A program made the translations under genes and the position numbers. A stretch of 64,000 bases of DNA from Novosphingobium sp. PhB57 (GTDB lineage Bacteria > Pseudomonadota > Alphaproteobacteria > Sphingomonadales > Sphingomonadaceae), in the NCBI RefSeq assembly GCF_004342985.1, contig NZ_SMBO01000010.1, positions 1-64,000 of the forward strand, in the 5' to 3' direction. Every line of letters starts with the position of its first letter. The stretch's first letter is position 1. The notes below the pieces were generated by a model, which ran no database searches, was not told the origin of the DNA, and was given only the letters and a program-made list of their open reading frames with translations. Positions 28,735-38,775 of the stretch are shown here, one piece after another.

Positions 28735-29270
28735 ATGACGATAGGTTTGGATCTGGCGAAGAACGTGTGCCATTGCACGGTGTGGATGCTGATGGTGCGG
28801 CGGTACTGCGCCAGCAATTGACGCGCAGTCGCGTCCTGACATTCTTCGCGAAACTGCCGCTTTGCTTGATCGGAATCGAGGCGTGCGCATCAAAAGACTT
28901 GTGAGCGCGTACAACTCATCGCCCTCGGTCATGATGAAGAGTTGATGCCCGCGCAGTAATGTGACCGTTCGTCAAACGCGGGAAGAACGATGCAGCGAAC
29001 GCTGAGGCGATCTGCGAAGCAACGCGGCCGACCACGCGGTTCGTTGGAATTAGGTCACCAGAGCAACAAAGTGCGGTGATGCCGCATCGTGTTCGCCTGA
29101 TACTTAACCGTCAGCGAACCCTGTTATCGACCGCCTTGCGGGCGCACATAGCGGAGTTCGGCATCGTCGCCCCAATCGGCAGGGAAGGTGGCCGACTGGC
29201 GACTGTCAGGTTCGGAGCGATTAACGGCGATCAGCCGCCCTTCCCGAAAATCTGATCGAGCGATTGCGAT
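28735..29270 (+). pseudogene. Degenerate IS110-family transposase
   Basis: The sequence starts MTIGLDLAKN, the hallmark N-terminus of IS110/IS1111 transposases with the first catalytic Asp in GLDLAK. Frame shifts follow: GVDADGAAVLRQQLTRSRVL with FFAKLPLCLIGIEACAS in a second frame, then RVQLIALGHD-like and KNDAANAEAICEA, then VRLILNRQRTLLSTALRAHIAEFG in further frames. At least three shifts or stops break it, and the C-terminal Tnp20 domain is missing. The 3' limit is approximate. Confidence 0.75.
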
Positions 29271-29387
29271 AGTTCAATGCCCCGCGCTTTCCTCCACATG
29301 GGGAAGCCCCCTCGGCTTTTACCGTATATACCACGATGGTGGTCAGAGAGAATCTCGTCAATCGTCATCCTCAAATGGAGGCGCCCC

Positions 29388-30949
29388 ATGTCAGACACTC
29401 ATGAAAAGCTTGCAGCGAATATGCCCGCACCCAACCCGTGGCTGACGCCGAGCGTCTATCCTACATCCCACTTCAACCCAGGCGCGACGGATTCCGTGGC
29501 CATTGCAGGCCCGATACAGGGAAAGACCCTCGTAAAGGGCGACGATGCAAAATTCGTTCGCAACTTCATGGCTTCGAACCCCACTTTGAAGAAGATCGGG
29601 AGCGATACGGTTGCGTTCGCCAGCGGCATGTTCGGCCTGCGAAAGCTATTCCTCACTGGCAAGGCGATCGAATCGATTTCCTACATGGCCTATCCCGGCT
29701 TCGAAGAGGTGTTTGAAGGTGCCGACGAGGCAACGGTCGAAGGTCTACTCGCGGAATGGGACAAGGCGCGTCGAGAAGGCGACGATGCGGATTTGATGGA
29801 GGCCATCCGCGGCGTCGACGACATCGGCTTCACTCACGCCATCGGTATGGCGTCTACAACCTGTTCGACCGGGACGGCTTCCACTATTGCGTATTTGGCG
29901 GCACGCGAGTGCTAAAATGCACTGATGACAACGAGGTCCGCTCGCCCGCCCGCATCGTGAAGGTGGCCGACGTGGCAGCGGCCGTGCCCCCAGACGTCGC
30001 ACAGTCGGTCAGCCGCATCATCGCGCTGAGCATGACGTATGACGGCTTCCTGGTCGCCGCCGCTCCCGGCGCGGTGATCATTCTCGATCGCGATCTTGCC
30101 GTGAAGTCGTACGTGGCCTTCTCGGGCGAAGCCGTCGACAATGCCGTCCCTGTCGACGAGTACGGCGGCATCTACGTCGTAACCTCGCGCAGGATGCTCA
30201 AGGTCGTCTGGAACGGCAAGAACCTCTCGTCCGAAGAGGAGGATGGCGCCTGGGAATCCGGCTACGAATGGATGCCTGACGAAAAAGCCTTCGCGCTGGG
30301 ATCGATCTCGCGAGGATCTGGGACGACGCCCACTCTGATGGGATTCGGCGACGACCCGGATAAGCTCGTTGTTATCGCGGACGGAGCAGAGGGCGGCACC
30401 AACCTCGTCGCCTTCTGGCGCGACGACATTCCCGAGGATTTTGAGCAGAAGCCGGGCACTAAGTCGCGCCGCATCGCGGATCAGGCCAGGATCGAGATTT
30501 CGAAGGCGACCATCGAACCGTCGCCCAACGTTCTCGGCTACGGCGTGGCCGTCGTCAACAGCACTTATCCCGAGCCGTTCCCCGAGCCAGGCTTCCATAA
30601 CGGCTTTATGGCGGGGGTCACCCGCCCGGCCCCAAAGGGCATCCAGAAGTTCAACTGGAATCCTGCGACGCGCCGGTTCGAACAAGACTGGCTTAACGCC
30701 GAGATCGACAACAGTGATATCATGGTGCCAGTCGTATCGGCAGCGACAGGCCTGCTGTATGCCGCCAACAAACGCGGCCTAACCTACGAATATGCCGGTC
30801 TCGACTGGATGACAGGCGAGGTCAAGGCACGCTGGGTGTTCCCGGACGACAGCGCCATGTGGAATGCTTTCGGCGGCATCACCACCATCCTTGAAGACGG
30901 CGACCTTCTAATAGGCGGGGCCTTTGCAATCAAACGTATCATCGGCTGA
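29388..30949 (+). pseudogene. Frameshifted beta-propeller-like hypothetical protein
   Basis: Two overlapping frames together form one protein of about 519 residues. Frame one starts MSDTHEKLAANMPAPNPWLT (ATG 29388, GGAG upstream) and runs to GVDDIGFTHAIG; the continuation GVYNLFDRDGFHYCVFGGTR is in the next frame and runs to 30949. One base is missing near 29844. The second part repeats strand-like units with Gly-Gly turns (DRDLAVKSYVAF, PVDEYGGIYVV, ATGLLYAANKRGL, GEVKARWVF), as in a quinoprotein-like propeller. No signal peptide and no catalytic motif were recognised. The function is unknown. A sequencing error would make this a normal gene. Confidence 0.7.
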
Positions 30950-31009
30950 AAACCCGATATCGCCCGCATTCACCGTTGGATCGCGATATTCGGACGGTTC
31001 CTGAGCGAA

Positions 31010-31336
31010 CCCGTGCCCACCAGCAGCTTTTCTCTCGCTAGATTTGGGGGTCTTGAAGGAACGACCAATTCCAAATATTTGAGTTGGGCGGCCGCACGGC
31101 GATAATGGGCGTCGAGCCACTGGCATACGCCGCTGCTTGAGAATAATGCGCTCGTCAAGTAACCCCGCCCCATAAACACGAAGGTCACCGTAGCCGAAGT
31201 TGTTGGCGAGGATGAAGAGGATGTTGGGGCGCGAAGCGCGAGGTCATGTGGGGACGGGCATCGGTGCCCCCATCATCAGGCCCGCCGAGCCTCCGGCTGC
31301 CAGCAGAGCGAGGACGTTGCAGCCAGTTGAGACCAT
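31010..31336 (-). pseudogene. Truncated sulfatase with in-frame stop
   Basis: On the minus strand a signal-like start MVSTGCNVLALLAAGGSAGL is followed in the same frame by a stop (31244-31246) and then by RPNILFILANNFGYGDLRVYG, the N-terminal signature of alkaline-phosphatase-superfamily sulfatases (usual form RPNILFILADDxGxxDLxxYG). The usual metal-binding Asp-Asp is changed to Asn-Asn. After about 20 further residues homology is lost, so the Cys/Ser-x-Pro-x-Arg active site is absent. The 3' limit is arbitrary. It lies in the same decayed stretch as the formylglycine-generating-enzyme relic that would have activated it. Confidence 0.7.
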
Positions 31337-31385
31337 TTCAATCTCGACAGGCTCAAGATTTTCGCCGCTGGCGAACATCTTATGG

Positions 31386-31484
31386 TCAGAAAAAGAAGCC
31401 GATGCGCAACTCTAGTTGCCAGTCGTACTGTTTGTAGTCGTTCACCAGCGCCACATCGCCTTGCAGCGACATCACCGTCCGACA
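31386..31484 (-). pseudogene. C-terminal stub of an outer-membrane beta-barrel protein
   Basis: The minus-strand frame RTVMSLQGDVALVNDYKQYD and then WQLELRIGFFF, stop at 31386-31388, has the alternating pattern and terminal Phe of the last strands of a porin-like barrel. Everything upstream is replaced by the IS701-type transposase fragment, so this is the remnant left downstream of an insertion or deletion. Confidence 0.55.
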
Positions 31485-31930
31485 TCGACCGTGCAGGATT
31501 TGGGAAAAAAGAGACGTAAGCCGATCATCACGGGAACCTCTCTCGACGCCAGGATCACCGAAAGGAGAGACTGACAGTTCGAGGTCTTTCCGAACTCAAA
31601 GACATATTGCGCCGCGACACCAACCTCGTAATCGCCCTTCTTCGATAATGCGGCATCGTCAATCACCAGATAGGTCGCCTTGTCTCCCACCAAACGATTA
31701 ACTTCCTGCAGACGAACGGCCTGTAGTGAAGGGCTGCTCCAAACCCCGTCTGTAACGAAATGATGAATTTGATCAAAGCCGAACTTGCCATCGCGAGCCG
31801 CCATCGGTTGCACGCTCTTGCGATCCGCGGGCCTGATCAATCCTGCGATATAGGCCGGACAGACCCGCTGACACACCTTATGGAGTAGCGGAGACAAAAA
31901 TGGCGCCTGCTCGTCGCCCTCGAGCTGCGC
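31472..31930 (-). mobile_element. IS701-type transposase fragment
   Basis: A minus-strand frame of about 140 residues with features of IS701-family DDE transposases: VCPAYIAGLIRPADRKSVQPM, then a segment around IHHFVTDGVW, then ATYLVIDDAALSKKG with the first catalytic Asp region (VIDDxxxxKKG), and VGVAAQYVFEFGKTSNCQ. It ends early at PKSCTVDVGR. The N-terminal start and the C-terminal two-thirds with the other catalytic residues are missing. It abuts the barrel-protein stub. Confidence 0.7.
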
Positions 31931-32075
31931 TAGTCACACAACCATGGCAGGTAGAGAAAGTTGAATTCTAATTCGTCTACGGCCGAATGACTCGCGGACG
32001 ATTACGTCGTTCGATGCACTAATACTGAGTTGGCGCACCGCAACGCAAAACAACCTTCGGATAATAGGCGGCGCA

Positions 32076-32666
32076 TCAGTGGTGCCTCTGCCTAGCAGCC
32101 TCCGCCAAGGCAGAGGAGAGATCGGAATACACGTAGGGTCCGACGGAATATACGTTCGTGGTTCTCTTCGTAACGCCATGCGGCAGTCCAGTCGCAGGGG
32201 CGTCCAAATGCCCTCCCTCATTTTCCCAGCCGTCCACGTCTTGTGTGTTGCTTAAATCCGGCGAACCGTCTTGCTCCGTGATATCTTGCTGAGAATGGGC
32301 ATCGATAGCCAGTAGGTCGGCATGGATAAGAAGCAGTTGATCGGCGATCATTTCCAGCGCCAGGACCTTCCGCTCTTCCGTGGTTCCGCCATGTCTGGCA
32401 GCGGCAAGACTGATCATTTCAACTTCCTCGAGTGAAAGCGCTGCCTCGTCGGCTTTGACGGCGGCGTGAGCTAAAGGCGATCTCAGCTCATCCGCGACCA
32501 TAGTTCCAGAATACTGCTGGATATGGCGACGACTGCGATAAGCGTGCAGTCTTGCTGCGTAATGGGCTACGATCCTAGAATAGGCTTCCCGATTCTCACC
32601 GGGATGTGAAGCCCTCGCGTTTATAAGCGCCAGCTGATGCTGGTAGAGTAACTCGTTGAGGTCCAT
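32076..32666 (-). CDS. Hypothetical protein (196 aa), helical
   Basis: A soluble protein of 196 residues, almost all alpha-helical over residues 1-125 (MDLNELLYQHQLALINARAS, later SLEEVEMISLAAARHGGTTEERKVLALEMIADQLLLIHADLLAI), with a polar, probably disordered C-terminal third. The first 20 residues (DLNELLYQHQLALI) resemble small hypothetical proteins of sphingomonads, but no function is known. There is no membrane segment or signal peptide. It is a single gene inside an otherwise decayed region and shows no frame damage, which suggests it is still used. Confidence 0.6.
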   Translation of the reverse strand: MDLNELLYQHQLALINARASHPGENREAYSRIVAHYAARLHAYRSRRHIQQYSGTMVADELRSPLAHAAVKADEAALSLEEVEMISLAAARHGGTTEERKVLALEMIADQLLLIHADLLAIDAHSQQDITEQDGSPDLSNTQDVDGWENEGGHLDAPATGLPHGVTKRTTNVYSVGPYVYSDLSSALAEAARQRHH

Positions 32667-33400
32667 GGTTTAATTTCCAAATAGGAGTAAGATGTCTCTT
32701 GATATTTCTCCGGCTTATGGATTTATCAATATTTCATCTTAACACACCTGCAATTGATAAAGTATTTTATTTGTCTGTATCGAGAGGAAATTGCCTCTTA
32801 TTGGCAAGCGATGCCGGTACCCTTGATGGCCGAAACACCCGAGTGGAAGAATGGTCTCCTCAGCCCTGCCCATGATGAGTGGAGGGGGGGGCAGCCGCCT
32901 AGAGCGGCGAGCGAATGGGAGGTGGTACAGGCTCAGCGCCGGGCCGGTATTTGTCAGTGGGTTTAGACCATGGATCGCAGCAAAGGAGAAAGCGGTGGCG
33001 GCAAATGACCCCGTTGACCCTGAACTCCTCATGTGAGGAGGGTATGGCACAACAGTCGGCGAGACGGGGCTGGAAGAACCAGCGAACGGCAGAGCGCAGT
33101 GGGCAAAGCGCCGGCGTCTCTCGGCAAAGGTAATCAAAGCGGCCCCATGCGCACGCCCTTAGCACGCCTCGTGACGTCAGTGCAGGATGGCCTAGCCGAA
33201 TTCTGAGGCGATACTTCGGGCGCCGCTAGGCTGCCTGACGGGCGTGAGACCATTCGGCGGTCCCCAGCTTGTTCCGGAATAACCCGCAGGTCCGACCGGC
33301 CATGCGGATAGCCCGAAGCGAATCCGCGGGAAATCACCAGTTCAGCCCCGTCCCCCCCCTGTCGCAATCTGTCCGCTCCAGCAGCGGACCGAGAGCCCCC
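32667..33400. other. Intergenic, 734 bases, no gene seen
   Basis: A divergent leader between the helical protein and the outer-membrane protein. About 32700-32770 is AT-rich and suits a promoter of the minus-strand gene. The rest shows only long antisense-type frames. Confidence 0.45.
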
Positions 33401-34405
33401 ATGAACAAAAGGATATCGAAGCCTGGCATGCTGAACGTCATGGCCGTGGCCGCCTTGAGCGGCCTGGCGTTCCTTAGCCAACCAGCGAATGCCGCCGAGG
33501 GTGGCAGCTCCGTCTACCTGCTGGGATCGGGAGGGCCGGAGGCGGCCGTACTGCCTCCGGTGGAGGGATTGTTCCTCGACAATACCTATTACTACTACGA
33601 CGGCGACATCGCGGCGGATCGCAGCTTGGTGGTGGGCGGCAAAGTCGTTCTGGGCCTCGATGCGACGATCGTGGCGCAGTTCACCACCGCCTTGTGGGTT
33701 CCTTCGACCAACTTTCTTGGCGGGACGGTAGCATTGGGCTTGGCCCTGCCCATCGGCGCTCCCATGGTCGATGCCTCTGCCGTCCTGAGCGGCCCGCGCG
33801 GGCAAGTTTTGGAAGTGTCCCGGCCCGACAGCACACTGACAGTAGGCGACCCGCTCGCCACAGCTGAACTTGGCTGGAAATGGGACAACCTGCACGTCAC
33901 TGCCAGCACCCTCGTCAACGTGCCCGTCGGCCATTACCGCGAGGATCAGCTCGCCAACCTCTCGTTCCATCGCTGGGCTGCCGACGTCTCGCTGGCGGCG
34001 AGCTGGCACGACACAAAGTCGGGCTGGGACGTCAGCGCCAAGGCGGGCGTGACCTTCAACGGCACTAACAGGTACACCGACTACGACAGCGGCAACGAAT
34101 TCCATGTGGAAGCGGCGATCGAAAAGACCTTCTCGCCTAAATTTTCTGCCGGCGTGCAGGGCTACTACTATAACCAGATCAGTGCCGACAGCGGCCCCGG
34201 CGCAGTGCTCGGCCCCAACGAAGGCGAGGTGACAGGCGTTGGTGTCACTGCCGCCTACAACACCGTCATGGGCCGAAGCCCCGCTACGTTCCGTGTCCGG
34301 GCCTTCAAGGAATTCGACGCCAAGCGCCGGCTCGAAGGGAGCGCGGTAATGGTCAGTCTTTCGCTGCCGCTGAAGATGATCATGCCTCCGCACGGGGCCG
34401 AATGA
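33401..34405 (+). CDS. Outer-membrane protein, PF13557-type (Phenol_MetA_deg)
   Basis: A 334-residue exported barrel protein. The signal peptide ends SQPANA (about residue 31). The rest alternates in the beta-barrel manner with repeated aromatic girdle residues: YYYYDGDIAADRSLVVGGKV, then SLAASWHDTKSGWDVSAKAG, YYYNQI, and a C-terminal strand ending VSLSLPLKMI. It matches the SphA/MetA-type transporter family found beside hydrophobic-compound degradation genes, thought to admit such compounds through the outer membrane. The ATG at 33401 is placed at the signal peptide. It is followed after 55 bases by the Omp85-type gene, probably one operon. Confidence 0.72.
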   Translation: MNKRISKPGMLNVMAVAALSGLAFLSQPANAAEGGSSVYLLGSGGPEAAVLPPVEGLFLDNTYYYYDGDIAADRSLVVGGKVVLGLDATIVAQFTTALWVPSTNFLGGTVALGLALPIGAPMVDASAVLSGPRGQVLEVSRPDSTLTVGDPLATAELGWKWDNLHVTASTLVNVPVGHYREDQLANLSFHRWAADVSLAASWHDTKSGWDVSAKAGVTFNGTNRYTDYDSGNEFHVEAAIEKTFSPKFSAGVQGYYYNQISADSGPGAVLGPNEGEVTGVGVTAAYNTVMGRSPATFRVRAFKEFDAKRRLEGSAVMVSLSLPLKMIMPPHGAE

Positions 34406-34460
34406 CAAAAGGCCGGAGCGATACCGGCTGGAGCGCACGCGCACTGTAAGGAGAAAACGA

Positions 34461-35636
34461 ATGTCCAAGGTCGCGCACACGAGTTCGGCCCGATTGGGTG
34501 TAATTCTACCCATCCTCGCCATGGGCCTGCCGACGTCAGCTCTGGCGCAGAACCAGGTCGCGGAGATGGCTACTGGCTCCGTCACCGCTTCTACCGCGCG
34601 AGCCGCCGCGGAAGAAGATCCGGAAAAGCTAAAGACGATGAAGCCCGACCTGCTGGTTGTGCCGATCCCGCTAACAAATCCAACCTTGGGCGCTGGTCTG
34701 ATGGGAGCGGCGGTCATGTTCTACAATCCGAACGGAAGCGACTCGCCTTGGGTCACGGGTGCGGGAGGTCTCTACACCAGCAACAAGAGCTGGGGCGGCG
34801 CTGCCTTCCACAGCATGTCACTCGCGGATGACCGGTTCAAGGTCCTGCTGTTTGGGGGCTATGCCAACATCAACATCAATTTCTACGGCATCGGTGGATC
34901 GGCCGGTGACCGTGACGTGTCGATTAAACTGGTCGACAAAGGTATCATGGGACTGGCGCAAGGCCAGTACCGCGTCGCGCCTTACCTTTACGTCGGCGGG
35001 CGGTACCAGGTGATGGACCTCGACAACGAGATACGGCGCGAAAACCCACTGTTTCCCAATGCCGACCTGCCACTCCCCGAGTTCAAGAGCATGATTTCCG
35101 GAATCGGCCCCTCGATCACTTACGACAGCCGGGACAACCAGTTCGCCCCTCGCACCGGAACTGACATCACGCTGGTCGGCACATTTAACTTCAAGGACCT
35201 TGGCAGCGATTTCACGTACAACAAGTGGCAGTTCGCGGCGAACGGCTACTTCCCGGTGACCTCGACGGGGACCTTGGCGGTCAATGGCACGGTATGTGCG
35301 GTATCGAAGGGCGGACCATTCTACGACTTGTGCATGTACGGTCAGGCTGGTGAACTGCGGGGCTACGAGATGGGACGCTACCGCGACCGCGCCTCCTGGG
35401 CGGCGCAGCTTGAATGGCGCCAGAAGCTCAACGAGAAGTTCGGGGCGGTATGGTTTGCCGGTGTCGGCGGCATCGCCAAAAGCCTCGGTGATCTGGGGGA
35501 TACCACTATGCTACCCAGTGCCGGCATGGGCGTGCGCTATAAGGCGTCAAAGGAAACTGGCATCAATCTGAGGCTCGACTTGGCGATAGGCAAAGACTCG
35601 CAGGCAATTTATTTCGGCATTGGCGAGGTCTTCTGA
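34461..35636 (+). CDS. Omp85/BamA-type surface-antigen barrel protein
   Basis: A 391-residue outer-membrane protein with a signal peptide ending ALAQ. The barrel domain carries Omp85 features: PSITYDSRDNQFAPRTGT (the strand before the conserved loop), and RGYEMGRYRDRASW, corresponding to the VRGF/LRGY-x-x-R-Y-R-D motif of loop L6. The N-terminal part is short and holds no POTRA repeats, so it is a free barrel like many phospholipase-linked or patatin-linked Omp85 members. The GGAG site lies just before the ATG at 34461. It probably shares an operon with the upstream PF13557-type protein. The function is unknown. Confidence 0.8.
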   Translation: MSKVAHTSSARLGVILPILAMGLPTSALAQNQVAEMATGSVTASTARAAAEEDPEKLKTMKPDLLVVPIPLTNPTLGAGLMGAAVMFYNPNGSDSPWVTGAGGLYTSNKSWGGAAFHSMSLADDRFKVLLFGGYANININFYGIGGSAGDRDVSIKLVDKGIMGLAQGQYRVAPYLYVGGRYQVMDLDNEIRRENPLFPNADLPLPEFKSMISGIGPSITYDSRDNQFAPRTGTDITLVGTFNFKDLGSDFTYNKWQFAANGYFPVTSTGTLAVNGTVCAVSKGGPFYDLCMYGQAGELRGYEMGRYRDRASWAAQLEWRQKLNEKFGAVWFAGVGGIAKSLGDLGDTTMLPSAGMGVRYKASKETGINLRLDLAIGKDSQAIYFGIGEVF

Positions 35637-36032
35637 AGCAGGTTTGGTCCAATTTTGCGTTCGTCATTCCATTGATGGCGCGGGGTGCGAGCGCAAGGTC
35701 ATACCTATGCCACCCATGCAGCTCAATCGCACCGTTCGCTGGTGGCCGTACTTCATATTCAGTTTCCCGGGACGTTTCCCATATGTCCCAGGCCGATACA
35801 CTGCAGCGCAGTGCACAGCCGCTGCCTCGCCAGCGATCCAGCATCGCCTTCGGTCCTCGCGCATCCGCCACGGAACGAGGCTCATTCTCACCTGCTCGCG
35901 CTTCGCGTGTCCGCGATCTTGGCCGCCGCAAAGGCATGGAAGGGTGGCCATTTATTTTTCGGCCAAACGGGGCAAATATCCCTCGAGCGCATACCAAGAA
36001 TTTTCTTCGCTCATTTCCTTCTTTAGGAAGGG
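35637..36032. other. Intergenic, no gene seen
   Basis: A 396-base stretch between the convergent Omp85-type and DUF3313 genes. Frames are open on both strands with no coding character, and no clear terminator was found. Confidence 0.45.
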
Positions 36033-36728
36033 TTAGCGCCCTCCAGGGGCGGCGGACTTCGCCGCAGCCAGTCGCGCGCGCAGCTTGTCAGCCACTGCCG
36101 AGGCGACCGCCTTTACGGTGTCAGTGGTGGAAAGCGTGGCGGTGATATCGAGAGCGTCGGGTGCTTCGCGCCGTACGGCGGCGGCCAGCAACTCTCCAGT
36201 CTTGGAATCGAACAGCTCAAAGGCCAGTAAGACCGAGCCGGAGAAGCTGCCTTTCTGCCCGGTGATGCTCTTGTAGGCATTGGTCAGCGCACCGATCGGC
36301 ATGACCGAGGACACGGTGCCCACCCCCGTGGTCGTCTTTGTTGCGCCGACAATGGTGAACTTAAGACGCATTGCGTCGGCCGCGGGGGCACCCACGACCT
36401 TGAACGACTTCACCATCTTCTCCTTCAGCGCCTCGGTCAGGATGCCAGCGAACTTCTCGCGCTCCGCCATCGGGATGTTGTCGAACTGCGCATCGGGCCC
36501 CTGATAAACCACTGTGGGCACGATTTGGATGGCATCGTACTCTCCAAGGCTTAGGTCGGGCTTGATGTAGGTCCACGACTCCTTCTTATCGTGTTTCAAT
36601 TCCTCGGCCGATTTTAGCGCTGCTGGTGCATGGTCGTTAGTTTGCCCCAACGCACTCGAGCCTAATGAACTACCGCTTATGGCCACGAGCGAGACCCCTA
36701 GGGCTACGCTGACCGCTATTTTTTTCAT
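36033..36728 (-). CDS. DUF3313-like exported protein
   Basis: A 231-residue protein with an N-terminal signal (MKKIAVSVALGVSLVAISGS, cleaved near SALGQ). The mature part has the DUF3313 pattern: KESWTYIKPDLSLGEYDAIQ, then VVYQGPDAQFDNIPMAEREK, then helices ending in LKEKMVKSFKVVGAPA, and a later hydrophobic strand pair with VLLAFELFDSKTGELLAAAVR. Family members are often lipoproteins or periplasmic proteins of unknown role; no lipobox Cys is seen here. The ATG at 36728 has GGAGG seven bases upstream. It is divergent from the BASS-like transporter. Confidence 0.75.
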   Translation of the reverse strand: MKKIAVSVALGVSLVAISGSSLGSSALGQTNDHAPAALKSAEELKHDKKESWTYIKPDLSLGEYDAIQIVPTVVYQGPDAQFDNIPMAEREKFAGILTEALKEKMVKSFKVVGAPAADAMRLKFTIVGATKTTTGVGTVSSVMPIGALTNAYKSITGQKGSFSGSVLLAFELFDSKTGELLAAAVRREAPDALDITATLSTTDTVKAVASAVADKLRARLAAAKSAAPGGR

Positions 36729-36930
36729 GACTGCCTCCTTGTCCGGGCATTTGTGTAAACCGGTCAGGAAGCGTGTACCGAGTAGCCGAACCCCGCCACT
36801 GGGGATGTTCCTGATGGGGAATATAGGATTATCCGATCTGCAGGCATTTCGCGGCCAGGCTGCGGGGTTTCCCCGATGAAAACCGGCGGCGGAACCCGGA
36901 TGATGGCGCCCTCTCGAAGAGGAGCCGCCC

Positions 36931-37584
36931 ATGGAAATTCTCAAGCACCTCCTGCCCATCCTACTGACTGTGAGCCTGGCCCTACTCGTCGTGGCGGCGG
37001 GAATCGCGTCCTCGCGCGGGGACTTCGCTTTCGTCGTGGCCCACCCCTCCCTGCTGGCCCGCGCTTTCGTGGCCATTGTCGTCATCCCGGTAATTACTGC
37101 GGTCGCGACCGTGTCGGCCTTTCCGATCTCAAATGCCGCCAAGGCCGGCATCTTCCTGATGGCGATCTCCCCGGTTCCGCCGCTGATGCCCGGAAAGGCG
37201 ATGAAGTTGGGCGGCAACGCAGGCTACATTTCCGGACTGCAGGGCGCCGCCGCGCTGATGGCGCTTCTAACGGTGCCGGCGCTCGGCGCGCTGGGCGCCC
37301 GGCTCTACGATGTCCATGCACAGTTCCCCATCGGCATCGTGGCGCGCAACATCTTCGTCGGGCTGGTGGTACCGCTCGCGATTGGCCTCGCCATCGGTCG
37401 CTGGCTGTTTCCGAAGGCCTCGCCCGCCCGCACCGAAAGCGGATATGCGACGTGGACGTATCGACTGGATGTGCGAGGCGGACCGACGGGCGGGAACGCC
37501 GCCGAGAGCTGGGAGCGCACAGGTTTGACCCGCCCTTCAGAACGTGGCAGGAGATGGCGGGGGGATCGGCAGGATCGACGCTGA
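36931..37584 (+). pseudogene. Truncated BASS (bile acid:Na+ symporter)-like transporter
   Basis: Residues 1-165 form five or six membrane segments with SPVPPLMPGKAMKLGGNAGYI, a loop typical of BASS-like transporters, which are normally about 300 residues with ten segments. After IGRWLFPKASPA (about 37430) the frame runs through the antisense of the neighbouring formylglycine-generating-enzyme relic (TESGYATWTYRLDV onward) to a chance stop at 37584. The C-terminal half is gone, so the protein is unlikely to work. The start (GGAGCC before ATG 36931) is sound. Confidence 0.65.
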
Positions 37585-38342
37585 TCGCCTCGCCGCCGTC
37601 GCCGGGCCTCTGGCCACCGCAGCAACTCCCACCGTAGGCTTTCCCGCCGCCGGGGCAGCGACCACCAGTCGCCGGTCGATTCCCAGACGTTGCCGATCAT
37701 ATCAACAAGGCTGTAGCCGTTGGCCGGATAGCTCGCCACGGCGGAGGTTCGCAGCCAGCCGTCGTCCCATGTATTGGCGTAAGGGGATTGCCCCTGCCAC
37801 ACGTTCGCGTGATGGACGCCGGGGACGAGGTCGTCGCCGCAGGCAAGTTCGGTCCCCTTGCCGCCGGCGCGAGCCGCGAACACCCACTCCGCCTCGGAGG
37901 AGAGCGACAAGCCCGTCCATGCGGCGTATCCCTCGACGGGCGAGTGCGACATGGCGGACCGGGTGGTCTGGGAGGGCGTCGATGCGGCTGGCGGACCGGC
38001 GGGACGAGGTCAGTCAGCACCGGCGCGATAGTCCCACCACGGGCTAGCGGGCCCTTTGGCATCGACGGGGCGGATGAGTCCTTGGAGGACCAGCGAAGCC
38101 GGTACTAGTATCTCCGGCAGCGCCCCGGGATAGTTGCGCGGGTCCGGCGCGATCTCGGCCGAGGTGCGATGGCCGGTCTCGGCCGCGAACTGGGCTCTGT
38201 GCACGGGAGCACGGTCGATCCAGAAGCCGGGCACCTCCATGATGCGCTCGGGCTTCTCCTTGGGATAGTGATGGTTGGAACACATCGCGAAGTGGCCGCC
38301 CGGGATCCATTCCATGGCCCCGTCCCGGCATGCTGCGGGCAC
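37428..38342 (-). pseudogene. Formylglycine-generating enzyme (SUMF1/FGE-like) relic
   Basis: In pieces over three frames one reads an FGE-like protein: MEWIPGGHFAMCSNHHYPKE, then FWIDRAPVHRAQF, AEIAPDPRNYPGALPEILV and SPWWDYRAGAD, then stop. The continuation is HSPVEGYAAWTG, EAEWVFAARAGGKGTE, NVWQGQSPY and YSLVDMIGNVWESTGDWW, and finally HVLKGGSNLCAP and DTSTSHIRFRCG in another frame. At least three frameshifts and one stop are present, and the last residues are cut at the BASS junction (about 37428). FGE oxidises the active-site Cys of sulfatases. Confidence 0.82.
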
Positions 38343-38352
38343 GTGGCCATGG

Positions 38353-38620
38353 TCATTGAGACAGCGCGAAGTCGAACACGATGCTTATGAACGCCGCAAC
38401 GCAGAGCGCGACCAGAAGCACCGCCATCATTAGGTTGGCCGGAATCACTAACCGGGTTTTGGCATGGACCAGCCGTCTTGCGCCATAAGAGGCCGCACCC
38501 CGCGCAGTTCGTAGACATGCTGCAGGAGCCGCACGATGCCACCGACCAGCAGCAGCACGCCCAATACGATCAGCGCCGAACCGAAGTTGCGTTGCGCCCG
38601 GCTCTACAGGATCACGCCGG
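38353..38620 (-). pseudogene. Remnant of a small membrane protein (DUF202/YidH-like)
   Basis: Two hydrophobic segments are readable on the minus strand: NFGSALIVLGVLLLVGGIVR then LLQHVYELRGVRPLM, and after a frameshift with two stops PANLMMAVLLVALCVAAFIS and a C-terminus ending DFALSQ (stop 38353-38355). The segment order fits the C-terminal part of DUF202-type membrane proteins, and the N-terminal part is missing. It lies directly upstream of the FGE relic in the same direction. Confidence 0.45.
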
Positions 38621-38775
38621 TCTGTCAGCGTTGTCCCTAGGGCGGCGCGCGGACGCCCTCGATGGCGCGCGGGCCGTTCCGCAGCTGAGTCATTCCCGCA
38701 GCTCAGTCATTTTCATGATTGGGGCTCGGGTTGCCCCCGATAGCCACGGCGGAAGCGTCCGCCACAATTGGCGCC

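Noticed and set aside
32739..33137. 132-residue minus-strand frame in the gap before the PF13557-type gene
   Set aside because: Pro/Arg/Ser-rich without structure, no ribosome site, open on the other strand too.
33134..34717. 527-residue minus-strand frame opposite the PF13557/Omp85 genes
   Set aside because: It mirrors two convincing signal-peptide-bearing barrel genes and spans their boundary; no domain is recognisable.
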